The notes under the pieces were generated by a model, which was given only the letters and a program-made list of their open reading frames with translations, ran no database searches and had not been told where the DNA came from. DNA of 64,000 nucleotides, taken from Paraclostridium sordellii (GTDB taxonomy: Bacteria > Bacillota > Clostridia > Peptostreptococcales > Peptostreptococcaceae). Of this stretch, positions 24,523 through 33,859 are shown in pieces. The stretch lies in contig NZ_LN679998.1 in the NCBI RefSeq assembly GCF_000953675.1, forward strand, positions 2,544,102 through 2,608,101, written 5' to 3'. Position 1 is the first letter of the stretch. The number at the start of each line of letters is the position of its first letter. A program made the translations under genes and the position numbers.

Positions 24523-25383
24523 TTAAACTTCAAATTTTTTTAAGTAACTATCTATAGTATTTATAACTTCTTCTGTTTTTTCAATAAAAGGATAATGTCC
24601 TGATTTATATATTGTTTTTATCTCACATTGATTTACTTTATTTTTTATATAAAGACTAGATTCTATTGGTATAAAATCATAATCACTATTTATTATTAAA
24701 ATTGGTGATTCTATACTACTTATATCATAATCACTTAATAAATTTACATACTCATTAAGCAATGTTGTATTTATAAATTCAAAATTTTTTATATAGCTTT
24801 CATTTATATCAACACCATCAAATAACTTATATACAAGGGTTTCATCAAAAAAGTTATGTCTATTAAGCTCTACTAGATATTTTTTCAAAGTATCTTTATC
24901 ATAGTTTTTAAAATTTACTGTGTTTGTTATGTTATCTAGGTCTTTGGTATATGGGTTAAGTCTTTTAATCATTATTTCATTCATCTTTCCAAGTGCATTT
25001 AAATTCATTGGTGTAGCATTGCATAAAATTAGATTTTCAACATTTTGTGGAAACTTTTTCGCATAATCCATAGCAAAAAAAGTACCCATAGAATGTCCAA
25101 ATATTATTAGTTTATCTATGTTTAATTCTTTTCTTAAAATTTCAATATCATTTGTAAATTGATCTATATTTATATATTTACTATTATTTAAATAGGTAGA
25201 CTTTCCATTGCCTCTTTGATCAAAAAATATTAATTTATAATTTAACTTAGCAAGTTCTAAAAAATGTGGTAAAAAATAATTATGAGTTAATCCAGGTCCT
25301 CCATGTATAAAAAGGATTGGCTTACCTTCACCAATTACTTTATAAAATATTTTTCCATCTTCATTAACTATATATTTATCCAT
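24523..25383 (-). CDS. alpha/beta hydrolase, proline iminopeptidase-like
   Basis: A 286-residue alpha/beta hydrolase. Oxyanion-hole HGGPG (27-31), FFDQRGNGKS (53-62), nucleophile Ser98 in GHSMG, Asp in INSDYDFIP and His in SGHYPF complete the triad. HGGPG plus DQRG are typical of the prolyl iminopeptidase (S33) group, but many such proteins act on other amides or esters. Single gene. Confidence 0.85.
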   Translation of the reverse strand: MDKYIVNEDGKIFYKVIGEGKPILFIHGGPGLTHNYFLPHFLELAKLNYKLIFFDQRGNGKSTYLNNSKYINIDQFTNDIEILRKELNIDKLIIFGHSMGTFFAMDYAKKFPQNVENLILCNATPMNLNALGKMNEIMIKRLNPYTKDLDNITNTVNFKNYDKDTLKKYLVELNRHNFFDETLVYKLFDGVDINESYIKNFEFINTTLLNEYVNLLSDYDISSIESPILIINSDYDFIPIESSLYIKNKVNQCEIKTIYKSGHYPFIEKTEEVINTIDSYLKKFEV

Positions 25384-25496
25384 ATTAAAATCCCCTTCAA
25401 TCTGACATTATTAAATTCAATTAAATATCTAACCCCCATTTACTTTTATATTATACCTATCTCATAATTATTCCTTTATTTTTAATTCTTCATAAT

Positions 25497-25536
25497 AAAA
25501 AAGCCCTATCAATAAATTATGATACGACTTTTTTTA
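25497..25536 (-). terminator. terminator of brnQ
   Basis: An imperfect hairpin (25497-25511 with 25520-25534) with flanking runs of A and T, 25 bp after the brnQ stop on the minus strand. Confidence 0.7.
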
Positions 25537-25562
25537 TATATAAAATTAATATATTAAAAATA

Positions 25563-26858
25563 CTAATTAATCTCTTGTTTCTCTTTTTGCTTTATTAAAC
25601 TTCCTATTATCCCACCTATTATAGTAGGTATTATCCAGTTAAAACCTAACTTATAAAAAGGTAAGTGCTCTATAAAAAATACATTAACTCCCATGTTATC
25701 TATAACAGTAAGTATACTTATGATTAAAGCTACATATGTTGCTCCTTTAAATGTGTTATCATTTTTAATTTTATTATTAAATAAAGTCATTAATACAAGT
25801 ACAATCGTAGCAGGATATATTACTGTTAAAATTGGTGATGCAAATTTTATTATTGCACTAACTCCAAAGTTTGCAACCAATGCACTAAATATACAGACTC
25901 CTACTACTATAGTTTCATATTTTACTTTTCCATTAGACATCTTTGTAAAATATTGAGCTGTTGCTGAAACAAGCCCTATAGATGTTGTCAAACAAGCTAG
26001 CCCAACAATTAGTGCTAATACTATTTTACCAGGATAACCTAATAATTGTTCTGTTATACCTACTATTAAAGCTGTTTGATTTATATCTGATGGGTTTATA
26101 CCTTTAAATTGATGTGCAACTGTAGATCCTAAATATGTTAATCCTCCATATACTATAAATAAAGCTACCCCTGCAATAATTCCTGCTTGAAGTGTTATCT
26201 TTACTTTTTGTGACTCTTTCGTATATCCCTTTTGTGTAATTGAGATTATTACTACAGCTGATAGGGCTATTGCTCCTAAGGGGTCCATTGTTTGGTATCC
26301 TTGTGCTATACCTTCTGCAAAAATTCCATCTATCATTTGTGGTTGATTTAAATCTCCAAGTGGAGATACAATCCCCATTATGATTAAAAATACCAATGCA
26401 ACTAATAATGCAGGTGTTAAATATTCTCCTATAATATCTACTACTTTAGACGGTTTTATGGTAAGTATAATTGTCAGTCCAAAGAATATTACCGAAAATA
26501 ATACTGGACTAAATCCATTAAAAATTGGTTCTATACCCATTTCAAATGTTGTAGCCCCCGTTCTAGGTATTGCTAATAGCGGACCTAAACAAATCATAAT
26601 TGCTGTTGCCAATATTTTAGATAGTGTCTTTCCACTTCTTGATAGGACCCTACTTATATCCCCATCACATTTTGCTGCAGCTAATATTGCTAGTAACGCT
26701 AATCCTACATCTGCTAAAACGAATCCACAAAAACCTAATAACCAGTATTCACCTGATACTACTCCTAAATATGGTGGAAATATTAAATTTCCAGCTCCAA
26801 AGAACATAGCAAATAAGGCAAATCCTATAACTAAAGTATCTAGATATTGTTTTTTCAT
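25563..26858 (-). CDS. brnQ: branched-chain amino acid transporter (LIVCS family)
   Basis: A 431-residue polytopic membrane protein, a cation symporter for leucine, isoleucine and valine. The start (DTLVIGFALFAMFFGAGNLIFPPYLG) is the BrnQ signature, and about 12 membrane helices follow (IPRTGATTFEMG, GYQTMDPLGAIALS). It is a single gene with a SigA-type promoter, and RBS AGGGGG. The leader is about 50 bases, too short for a T-box. Confidence 0.95.
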   Translation of the reverse strand: MKKQYLDTLVIGFALFAMFFGAGNLIFPPYLGVVSGEYWLLGFCGFVLADVGLALLAILAAAKCDGDISRVLSRSGKTLSKILATAIMICLGPLLAIPRTGATTFEMGIEPIFNGFSPVLFSVIFFGLTIILTIKPSKVVDIIGEYLTPALLVALVFLIIMGIVSPLGDLNQPQMIDGIFAEGIAQGYQTMDPLGAIALSAVVIISITQKGYTKESQKVKITLQAGIIAGVALFIVYGGLTYLGSTVAHQFKGINPSDINQTALIVGITEQLLGYPGKIVLALIVGLACLTTSIGLVSATAQYFTKMSNGKVKYETIVVGVCIFSALVANFGVSAIIKFASPILTVIYPATIVLVLMTLFNNKIKNDNTFKGATYVALIISILTVIDNMGVNVFFIEHLPFYKLGFNWIIPTIIGGIIGSLIKQKEKQEIN

Positions 26859-26910
26859 ATTAACCCCCTGTAATAATTTTATAGGTATTATTGTATTAAT
26901 TTGTTAATTA

Positions 26911-26940
26911 ATTATATGTAAATTTAATTAAATAAATCAA
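26911..26940 (-). promoter_or_regulatory. SigA promoter of brnQ
   Basis: On the minus strand TTGATT (26940-26935), 18 bases, TATAAT (26916-26911). It lies 50 bp ahead of the start codon. Confidence 0.7.
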
Positions 26941-27037
26941 TAGTTTTCAAAAATTTAACAAAACTATGAAACTTTTTAAAATTTTCACTTCTTTTTATTA
27001 AATTAAAGTTAAATTTACATTTAATTATCACAGAGAT

Positions 27038-27490
27038 TTACTTTTTATATCCAATAACTTCTTTTAAAGTTTTAGTTGATTCTTTGTCTAATTTTTTTAA
27101 TCTAATTTCATCAAAGTTTTCACCTACTCTATTTCCAATTAAACATATATCATCTTTAAACCATAATCTTAATTCCATTAATCCAATACACTCTCTTGGA
27201 CTATTTATCATTATTTGTACATCCATTTTTTTAGGATCTAAATTTATATTTTCTATATCTTTTGCATTATAAAGTAGTGCATCAAATAAGTCGATTTTAT
27301 GTTGATCTTTATAATCATTTAACATTTTTTCTATATTAAGCATATCTTCTGGGTGATTTTCATCTGGATAGCCAATAACAATTTCTCTTGATGGTTTTAA
27401 CATATTTAAAATCAAATCTTTTTTCATTAATCCAATAAATAATACTAATCCAAGTACAATTCCCCATGATATAACCACTTTTCTTTTCAA
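27038..27490 (-). CDS. hypothetical membrane-anchored protein
   Basis: A 150-residue protein with an N-terminal signal anchor (about residues 7-22) and an extracellular domain: EIVIGYPDENHPEDMLNIEKMLNDY and MELRLWFKDDICLIGNRVGENFDEIRLKKL. No family was recognised. It lies 20 bp after the VanZ-like gene and is probably in the same transcript. Confidence 0.7.
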   Translation of the reverse strand: MKRKVVISWGIVLGLVLFIGLMKKDLILNMLKPSREIVIGYPDENHPEDMLNIEKMLNDYKDQHKIDLFDALLYNAKDIENINLDPKKMDVQIMINSPRECIGLMELRLWFKDDICLIGNRVGENFDEIRLKKLDKESTKTLKEVIGYKK

Positions 27491-27510
27491 TAATTTTATC
27501 CCCCTATTTT

Positions 27511-28026
27511 TTAGCTATTGTAAACATAAAGCATTATAGTTATAAATATTACTGGAAATCCAACTATTCCAGATAATATAGTAATTATGGTTTTAACCTT
27601 TTTAGAATCCTTTGTTATAAACATTAATATTTTATATATTAATATACCTATTAAACCACCTATTGTGTTAAGAATTATATCATCTATATCACTACTTCCA
27701 AGTGCAAATATAAATTGAACTATCTCTATAATTAAACTAGCAAGTACAGTTATTAAAATTCCTTTTATTAAAGACTTTTCTTTTAAAAATATCATTAAAT
27801 ATATTCCAAAAGGAATAAACATTAATATATTTCCCCAAATATTCATATCTACTAACTTGTGTCTAACTCCATCATAAACATTTACATACTGAGTAATACT
27901 TTTAAAAGGAATTAAATTAACCGATCTCATACTATCTCCAGTTCTAAAAAAGAATACAGTATCTAGTAAAATTAAAAAATATGCTATAAATATGGTACAA
28001 AAAACAAAATTCAAAAACTTTTTCAT
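27511..28026 (-). CDS. VanZ-family membrane protein
   Basis: A 171-residue protein with five membrane segments and VanZ motifs: SVNLIPFKSITQYV, NIWGNILMFIPFGIYLM, SLIIEIVQFIFALGSSDIDDIILNTIGGLIGI. First gene of a two-gene unit with the anchored protein downstream. See the other VanZ genes at 17545 and 44469 and the remnant at 45030. Function within the cell envelope unknown. Confidence 0.88.
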   Translation of the reverse strand: MKKFLNFVFCTIFIAYFLILLDTVFFFRTGDSMRSVNLIPFKSITQYVNVYDGVRHKLVDMNIWGNILMFIPFGIYLMIFLKEKSLIKGILITVLASLIIEIVQFIFALGSSDIDDIILNTIGGLIGILIYKILMFITKDSKKVKTIITILSGIVGFPVIFITIMLYVYNS

Positions 28027-28064
28027 AATAATTCTCCTTTTTAGTAAAATACATATATATTAAT

Positions 28065-28109
28065 TATAAATAAAAAATCGTTATAAAGTTTTACAATTTT
28101 ATAACGATT
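28065..28109 (-). terminator. terminator of the acetyltransferase unit
   Basis: AATCGTTATAAA (28076-28087) pairs with its complement (28098-28109); on the minus strand TTTTTTATTTAT follows. Confidence 0.8.
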
Positions 28110-28139
28110 CCCAATATTATATTTATTTTTTATCAAATT

Positions 28140-28601
28140 TTATAAATCTATACTTAATCTAATCATATCTATACATTCAATTCCATTTTCTTCAATTTTT
28201 TCTTTGTAATGTTTTTTAAAGAAATCTTTATCTACTCCTACTATTCTAAAACCACATTTTTGATAAAATGCTAGCTGAGATATACTTGAATTTCCCGTTC
28301 CAACCTCTAAAGTTTTTACTTTTAATTCTCTTGCTTTATCTATTGCACTAGCTACTAATTTTTTACCTATTCCACTACCTTGATAACTTTCTTCAACAGC
28401 AATATTTACAATTTCTAAGATTGATGGTCTTGTTTTTATTAAAACATATACTCCTAAAACTTCATCATTATTATATGCAATATAACAATCTCCTCTATCT
28501 AAATAATCATTAACTGATTCAATTGATGGGTCAGCACTGTATAGTAATTTATATGGTATTTCATCTACTTTAGATAACTTTCTAATTTTAATGTCTTTCA
28601 T
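28140..28601 (-). CDS. GNAT-family N-acetyltransferase
   Basis: A 153-residue GNAT protein: LEIVNIAVEESYQGSGIGKKLVASAIDKA with the Q-G-S-G-I-G acetyl-CoA loop, then VKTLEVGTGNSSISQLAFYQKCGFRIVGVDKDFF. This pattern resembles the group whose members acetylate small amines, but the substrate is unknown. It follows the next acetyltransferase gene by 37 bp, likely in one transcript. Confidence 0.86.
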   Translation of the reverse strand: MKDIKIRKLSKVDEIPYKLLYSADPSIESVNDYLDRGDCYIAYNNDEVLGVYVLIKTRPSILEIVNIAVEESYQGSGIGKKLVASAIDKARELKVKTLEVGTGNSSISQLAFYQKCGFRIVGVDKDFFKKHYKEKIEENGIECIDMIRLSIDL

Positions 28602-28638
28602 CTTATAATCTCCTATGTAAGCAATATTTTAAAGTCTT

Positions 28639-29175
28639 TTAATCTATATAAAGTCCCATAGCAATAGTATTATAATAAACTCCATTTACACATATATCTT
28701 TCTTTAATAATCCTTCTCTTTCAAATCCAAACTTTTCATATAATTTAATCCCTCTATAATTATCTTCTCTAACTAAAAGGTTTATCTTCTTTGTTATATT
28801 GTTAGATTTAGCCCATTGTATAATATATTTCATAGACTCGCTACCAAGCCCCATTCCCCAATATTTTTGTCTAAAACTTATTCCCAAAGTTCCATTATGC
28901 TTCATTCTAGCTTTTTTTACTGAATTTATAGAAATAATACCTGCTAATTCATTATTTACAACAGCTATTATACATTTTGAGTTCTCCATTTTGTTTATTG
29001 CCTCTATATAATCTTGTTCATCTTCTAAGCTCGCTGAAAATTCATTTTTACCAAAAGTTAAAAAGTCACTTTCACCTCCAATTGCATTTAAATAATCTAT
29101 CATAGCTTGTGCATCGTCTTTTGTAGGCTCTCTTAAAATTGCAACTTCCCCATTTTTTAATTTTACCTCTTTCAT
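28639..29175 (-). CDS. GNAT-family N-acetyltransferase (RimJ/RimL-like)
   Basis: A 178-residue GNAT protein with a full-length fold: LKNGEVAILREPTKDDAQAMIDYLN at the start, GTLGISFRQKYWGMGLGSESMKYIIQWA with the acetyl-CoA loop W-G-M-G-L-G, then KINLLVREDNYRGIKLYEKFGFEREGLLKKDI and the end YYNTIAMGLYI. It resembles spermidine- or phosphinothricin-type acetyltransferases; the substrate cannot be decided. Confidence 0.86.
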   Translation of the reverse strand: MKEVKLKNGEVAILREPTKDDAQAMIDYLNAIGGESDFLTFGKNEFSASLEDEQDYIEAINKMENSKCIIAVVNNELAGIISINSVKKARMKHNGTLGISFRQKYWGMGLGSESMKYIIQWAKSNNITKKINLLVREDNYRGIKLYEKFGFEREGLLKKDICVNGVYYNTIAMGLYID

Positions 29176-29200
29176 TAAAATCCCCCTTTATAAATCTTAT

Positions 29201-30070
29201 TTATATATAATTTCTACTTTCTCTAATCCAGTCATTATAAAAATCCAAAACACTATTATATCTATCTTCTTTCTTTTCACTTACTGCTTTTAGAGCTATG
29301 TTATATAACTTTTCATCAACTTCCCATTTTTCAAAAGACCTGTCTAGTTCTCCTCCTAAAAGTCCAAAAGCTAAAGCCCCTAGGTTATAGACATTAGTTT
29401 TATTATCGATTATCATTGACTTTGTTTTTTCTTCAGGAGATTTAAATCTTTTAGAACCCCAAAATTCCTCTCCTATTTCATTAACTAAATATCCTTTATT
29501 ATATAAATCTATATCACAAATTTTAGTTACATGATTTTTATCATCATACATTATACTTCCATCATATAAATCAATAGCTACATACCCCTTCTCTTCAACA
29601 TGTTTATGAAACTCAAATATTTTATTTATGGATTCTATCCTATTTTTCATATTCATATTTTTATGTTTAAAATAAGGTGAATTTATATTATTGTGCTTTT
29701 CATAAGTGTTAAATTTCCAATGAGGATGTAAATTGTCTCCATTTACCCATTCAAATATTAATGCATAGCCATTATTTATTTGAAAATGTTCTATAAGTTT
29801 AATTAAATTATCATGTTGTAAATCTTCATAAATTTTTACTGATTTTTTTAATCTATTTATAGCTTCCTCCAAATCACCCTTATAATTTATTGTTTTTGCT
29901 CCAGCATATTTAATAAATTTTTTATTTTCCCCATCATCTACTCCAAAGCATATGTTACCTGAATCTTGTTGATCAAAAACACAAAATACTTTTCCATAAT
30001 TTTTTATCCAACTAAAATCTTCTTTTTCTTTTAAATTAATTTCTACTTCGTCTAATAAAATTCTAACCAT
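29201..30070 (-). CDS. divergent protein kinase-like protein
   Basis: A 289-residue protein with a eukaryote-like kinase fold. An N-lobe with KKFIKYAGA (probable ATP Lys), the hinge LIFEWVNGDNLH, a catalytic-loop equivalent VAIDLYDGSIMYD, in which HRD reads AID and the usual Asn reads Ser, and DID in place of DFG. A C-lobe follows with FKSPEE, NVYNLGALAFGLL and KKEDRYNSV. Activity is uncertain because of these changes. It lies 25 bp ahead of the acetyltransferase pair, so it could phosphorylate a small molecule or a partner protein. Confidence 0.7.
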   Translation of the reverse strand: MVRILLDEVEINLKEKEDFSWIKNYGKVFCVFDQQDSGNICFGVDDGENKKFIKYAGAKTINYKGDLEEAINRLKKSVKIYEDLQHDNLIKLIEHFQINNGYALIFEWVNGDNLHPHWKFNTYEKHNNINSPYFKHKNMNMKNRIESINKIFEFHKHVEEKGYVAIDLYDGSIMYDDKNHVTKICDIDLYNKGYLVNEIGEEFWGSKRFKSPEEKTKSMIIDNKTNVYNLGALAFGLLGGELDRSFEKWEVDEKLYNIALKAVSEKKEDRYNSVLDFYNDWIRESRNYI

Positions 30071-30185
30071 TTATTTCCCCTTACTTATTTTTATTATTTT
30101 TTATGTATATTTTAAAGCTTTTATTCATAGTATTTTCTCCTTTTATAAATAACTATAACGTAAAAATTTTTTTATATCTATATAA

Positions 30186-30239
30186 AATAAAAAAGCACTA
30201 ATTTTATAGTTTTATTAACTATAGATTAGTACTTTTTTA
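30186..30239 (-). terminator. terminator of the HTH/membrane-protein unit
   Basis: A long imperfect stem (AAAAAAGCACTAATTTTATAGTT with its near-complement) bounded by A and T runs, 20 bp after the stop at 30259. Confidence 0.82.
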
Positions 30240-30258
30240 TCTTGAAATTTAAATATAA

Positions 30259-30489
30259 TTAATGATTAAGCTGTTCTAGTTCTCTATTGTGTTTTTTCTT
30301 ATTAGTTAAATCCTTAACATTTAATACTATAAGTGCCAAATCTAGTATTGCTATCCCCATAGTCATATTAATTTCCATATGATTAAGATATACATCGTAA
30401 GCATTATTTACGAAAAATATACTAAATAAAATTATAAATACTACATTACTTACTATGCTTTTTGGTTTTAAATCCTCGGTGTTGTTCAT
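30259..30489 (-). CDS. small membrane protein
   Basis: A 76-residue protein with two predicted membrane helices (about 13-30 and 40-58) and a charged tail (NKKKHNRELEQLNH). No family recognised. It lies 66 bp after the HTH gene, in the same direction; such pairs are common for small regulator/membrane units. AGGAGG-like GGAGGC precedes the ATG. Confidence 0.65.
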   Translation of the reverse strand: MNNTEDLKPKSIVSNVVFIILFSIFFVNNAYDVYLNHMEINMTMGIAILDLALIVLNVKDLTNKKKHNRELEQLNH

Positions 30490-30555
30490 TATAAGCCTCC
30501 AAAATTGATTTAATTTATATGTTATATTTTACCATTTACATAGTTGATAATCAAT

Positions 30556-30912
30556 TTATCTAATCCCTTTCTCCATTAGAGACCCTATTATCCCTAAAAT
30601 TAAGGTAACTAATAAAATCCACCCTAGACCTATAAAAATATTTATTATACTCTTAAAAATTATACTAATTTTATATCTAAAATCTATATATTTTTTATTT
30701 ATAATATTATTAACATCAATATCTTTCATAAGTTTTTCTAAACTTAATTCAAAAAAATCACTTAAAATAGCTAAGTTCTCAAAGTCTGGATAAGACAATC
30801 CTCTTTCCCATTTTGAAATAGTATTCTTAGAAACCTTTATCTTCTTCCCTAACTCCTCTTGAGATAAGCCTTTTTGCTTTCTTAAGTTTAATAACCTCTC
30901 ATCAAGTTTCAT
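30556..30912 (-). CDS. XRE-family regulator with C-terminal membrane segment
   Basis: A 118-residue protein. Residues 4-60 are a Cro/CI-type helix-turn-helix (LLNLRKQKGLSQEELGKKIKVSKNTISKWERGLSYPDFENL). Residues 90-112 form a hydrophobic membrane helix (FIGLGWILLVTLILGIIGSL). A membrane-tethered repressor of this type is common in Firmicutes next to small membrane proteins, such as the 76-residue one downstream. Target unknown. Confidence 0.85.
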   Translation of the reverse strand: MKLDERLLNLRKQKGLSQEELGKKIKVSKNTISKWERGLSYPDFENLAILSDFFELSLEKLMKDIDVNNIINKKYIDFRYKISIIFKSIINIFIGLGWILLVTLILGIIGSLMEKGIR

Positions 30913-31032
30913 TATACCTATCCCCCTTTTGTTTTTATATACTTATAATATATATTTCTATAATTTATATATATCAACCTTTTTTTATAGTTTTTTATAT
31001 TATAGATTCTGTAATAATTAAAATCTTTGAAT

Positions 31033-31077
31033 AAAAAAAGAGATTATATATTATTTTTATAGAATATAACCTCTTTC
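31033..31077 (-). terminator. terminator of the lic operon
   Basis: AAAGAG-TTATATATT and its partner AATATAA-CTCTTT form the stem; on the minus strand TTTTTTTATTC follows. It lies 18 bp after the licC stop. Confidence 0.8.
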
Positions 31078-31094
31078 ATTATTCAAGCTAATTT

Positions 31095-31781
31095 TTAGAT
31101 AATGTTTAATAATTCATTTAAATTTGACAAATCCCTTAGAGAATCAACTTCAAATGAATCTTCACTTTTAATTTTTCTTATATATACATCTAATTTAGAT
31201 AAGTTATCTTTAACTACATCATCCCAGTATAAATCTTTAAATTTTCCATTTTCTATATACTTTTCTAATTCCTTATTTATAATACTTGCATCACTTTTAC
31301 TCCAATATGATATTCCAGATAGAATATATCCTTCTCCATTACCTACAATAATATTAGATACTTTATTATTTTCATCATATTCTAATTTCCATTCATTTTT
31401 AAATCCAGTTTTATAACCACTAAAATATGTAGATTTTTCTATATCTCTTTCTAAAAAATTTCTATTAAGATAAACATCTGCATCTATAACATAACTATCT
31501 CCTATATATTCTCTAACTAAATACATAGTATATATATTATTATATATATCAAACTTCTCGTTATGGATAAGTTTAACTCCGTATTTTTCTCTAAGATACT
31601 CAAATTTTTCATTTAAATATCCTGTTACAACAATTATCTCATCAATATCAATTTCTCTTAAAAATTCTATTTGTCTCTCTAACATAGGCTTACCATTAAC
31701 TTCTACTAATGATTTTGGTGTTGTAAGTGTTAATGGTCTAAGTCGTGTTCCCATCCCTGCTGCTAAAAGTATTGCTCTCAT
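31095..31781 (-). CDS. licC: choline-phosphate cytidylyltransferase LicC
   Basis: A 228-residue sugar-nucleotide-type transferase. It has MRAILLAAGMGTRLRPLT (nucleotide loop), NGKPMLERQI, and the LicC marker IYNNIYTMYLVREYI (about 80-94). It makes CDP-choline from phosphocholine and CTP for decorating surface glycans with phosphocholine. It follows the broken licB and licA in one operon. A phosphocholine transferase (LicD) is not in the window. Confidence 0.87.
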   Translation of the reverse strand: MRAILLAAGMGTRLRPLTLTTPKSLVEVNGKPMLERQIEFLREIDIDEIIVVTGYLNEKFEYLREKYGVKLIHNEKFDIYNNIYTMYLVREYIGDSYVIDADVYLNRNFLERDIEKSTYFSGYKTGFKNEWKLEYDENNKVSNIIVGNGEGYILSGISYWSKSDASIINKELEKYIENGKFKDLYWDDVVKDNLSKLDVYIRKIKSEDSFEVDSLRDLSNLNELLNII

Positions 31782-31803
31782 AAAATAAACTCCTTATATA
31801 AAA

Positions 31804-32730
31804 TTAATTTTTAGATACCATAATAGATCCTATTATTATAAGAACACTACATAAAATTAACTTTAATGTAATACAATTTCCTAAAATAACTACGTCAAAT
31901 ATTATAGACCAAATACAATAAGTTATATTTAAGCCTGTAGCCTTTACCGGTCCTACCCTATCTATTGCTTTATAATAAAACATGTATGATGCCGTTCCAA
32001 TAAGCGCTATAAAACATATTAAAATTGATAAATTAGATGTAATAATAATTTTAGATAATCCAACTCCTCCTATTATAGGAATTATTATTATTCCATAAAA
32101 TATAGCAGATACAAATTGTCTTATCTGTAGTGCTTGAGTTGAACTTACTTCATCATCTCTCATACCATAGGCGCATATAACGCTTTCTAATGACCATCCT
32201 AATACACAAACTAAAGCTGATAAAAAACCTAATAAGAAATTTCCATTTGAAATGTTATCAGGAGAATATCCTAATATTATTACCGAAAATATACTTAATG
32301 TAAGACCAGCAAAAGCCCTTTTACTCAATTCTTCCTTTAAAAATAGATATGCTCAAAACGCTCCTAATGCAGGATATATAGCTGATATACTTGCAGTGTA
32401 TCCTGCTCCGATATATTTTATAGCCATTAAATAGGCTGCCATACCTATAGGTCCTCCAAATATAGCTGCTATACAAATAAACTTTGCACTTCTAGTTTTT
32501 ATTGATTTTAATACTGTTTTTAATTGTTTTGTAACTATTATGTATAAAAACATCCATAAGCTTGAAAACATATCATGCAAAAATACACTTACAATTGGAG
32601 CTAATAATATAATTTTTTGCGTTTCTATAAAGGGACTCATGGTAAGAATTATTCCAGTTAATGCTGTATCTAATCCCCATAAAACTCCAGACATTACCCC
32701 TGAAAATAATCCTTTATTTTTATTAATCAT
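31804..32730 (-). pseudogene. licB: LicB-type choline importer with in-frame stop
   Basis: A 10-helix drug/metabolite-superfamily transporter that fits LicB (GLFSGVMSGVLWGLDTAL ... GPVKATGLNITYCIWSIIFD). It reads as one frame from the ATG at 32730 to 31804 except for a TGA at 32355-32353, after ...YPALGAF and before AYLFLKEELSKRAF. The two parts (125 and about 182 codons) are in the same frame, so a single substitution broke the gene. The second part has no ribosome binding site of its own. Choline would then have to enter by another route, unless the stop is read through or is a sequencing error. Confidence 0.85.
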
Positions 32731-32745
32731 AATTTTTCTCCCAAA

Positions 32746-33681
32746 CTAATTTAATTCTAAAATTTTATTTATATTAATTTTTGCTCTATTGTATCTATAT
32801 TCTCCGTAAGTTCCAAAGTCATCTCCACTAGCTTCTTTTATATTTGTCCATATACTCCATAAAAAGTCTTGGCAAACTTTATAAATAAGGATTTTAGTTT
32901 TGTATCTAGGTTCTACTTCTTGATTAAAATATAAATTTAAGAAAAGTTCTTCTTCTTCCTTAGAAAAATCACATTCTAAACAATGTGCTGCCAAATCCCA
33001 CATAGGATCATTCATACCTGAGTACTCCCAATCTACTAAGTATAACTTATCATCACTTTTTACGAAATTTTCTGGTACTGTATCATTATGACAGGGAACA
33101 CTTTCTTCCCCTAAATCTTTAAGTATTTCTTTTAACTTTAATACTTGTTGTTTTACAATAGAATAGTCTTTAAAATTAGTTCCATTTGATTCTTTTAGTA
33201 ACTTTTCATACTCTTCTATTTTTTTGAAAACATTGAATTCATTAGAAAATTTCATGTTAGATTTATGAAGTGTTCTTAATAGATTTGTAGTTTCTATCAT
33301 ATTCTCTTTTTTCTTTGCAGTTTTAGGATTTATAGTTTGTGCATTATTTATATACTTAGCTATCTTAACTCCATTTTCTTCATCAAAATACAGTATATCA
33401 GTATCTAACTCTAAGTCATTTGCAATTAAACTATTATATTTTTCATCATATCTACTTATAATTTTATCAGCACCATTTCCTGGTATTCTTAAAATATAAT
33501 ATTCATTATTTATAAAAACCTTAAAGCTTTTATTTGTCATACCGCCAACTGGTTCTATACTACAAACATTATTTTCACTTATATTAAGTATTTTAGATAG
33601 CATTTTCTTTATACTATTATATTCTTGTTTTCGTTCTTCTCCATTAATTTCATTGTATAAACAATTTATATTAAAATTCAT
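32746..33681 (-). CDS. licA: choline kinase LicA
   Basis: A 311-residue APH/choline-kinase fold protein. It has the N-lobe GGMTNKSFKVFINNEYYILRIPG, the Brenner loop CHNDTVPENF with Asp200 and Asn205, and VDWEYSGMNDPMWDLAAH with Asp217. It phosphorylates choline, the first step towards CDP-choline via LicC. First gene of the operon; the ATG at 33681 follows AAAGGAGT. An ethanolamine or thiamine kinase is an alternative, but the neighbours LicB and LicC support choline. Confidence 0.87.
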   Translation of the reverse strand: MNFNINCLYNEINGEERKQEYNSIKKMLSKILNISENNVCSIEPVGGMTNKSFKVFINNEYYILRIPGNGADKIISRYDEKYNSLIANDLELDTDILYFDEENGVKIAKYINNAQTINPKTAKKKENMIETTNLLRTLHKSNMKFSNEFNVFKKIEEYEKLLKESNGTNFKDYSIVKQQVLKLKEILKDLGEESVPCHNDTVPENFVKSDDKLYLVDWEYSGMNDPMWDLAAHCLECDFSKEEEELFLNLYFNQEVEPRYKTKILIYKVCQDFLWSIWTNIKEASGDDFGTYGEYRYNRAKININKILELN

Positions 33682-33813
33682 CCATAAATACTCCTTTTAT
33701 TTCTATTTATACTAGTTATATAAAACTTAAATCTGTAAATTAATTTAATCTCTTAATTATTTATACGAATCTTTTACTACTCACTTTAATTTATTGTATT
33801 TATTTATAAATTA

Positions 33814-33848
33814 AAATAGCTTTATCTTTTATTAAGATAAAGCTATTT
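33814..33848 (-). terminator. terminator of the S41-like protease gene
   Basis: A perfect 14-bp stem, AATAGCTTTATCTT and its complement, with a 5-base loop and TTTAATTT after it on the minus strand. Confidence 0.8.
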
Positions 33849-33859
33849 GGTAAAAAAAA

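Noticed and set aside
26859-27037. T-box leader for brnQ
   Set aside because: The leader from the SigA promoter is about 50 bases, without specifier-loop or T-box sequence.
31804-32730. Two separate transporter genes instead of a broken licB
   Set aside because: Both parts are in the same frame, split by one TGA, and together give a normal-length transporter; the second lacks a start signal.
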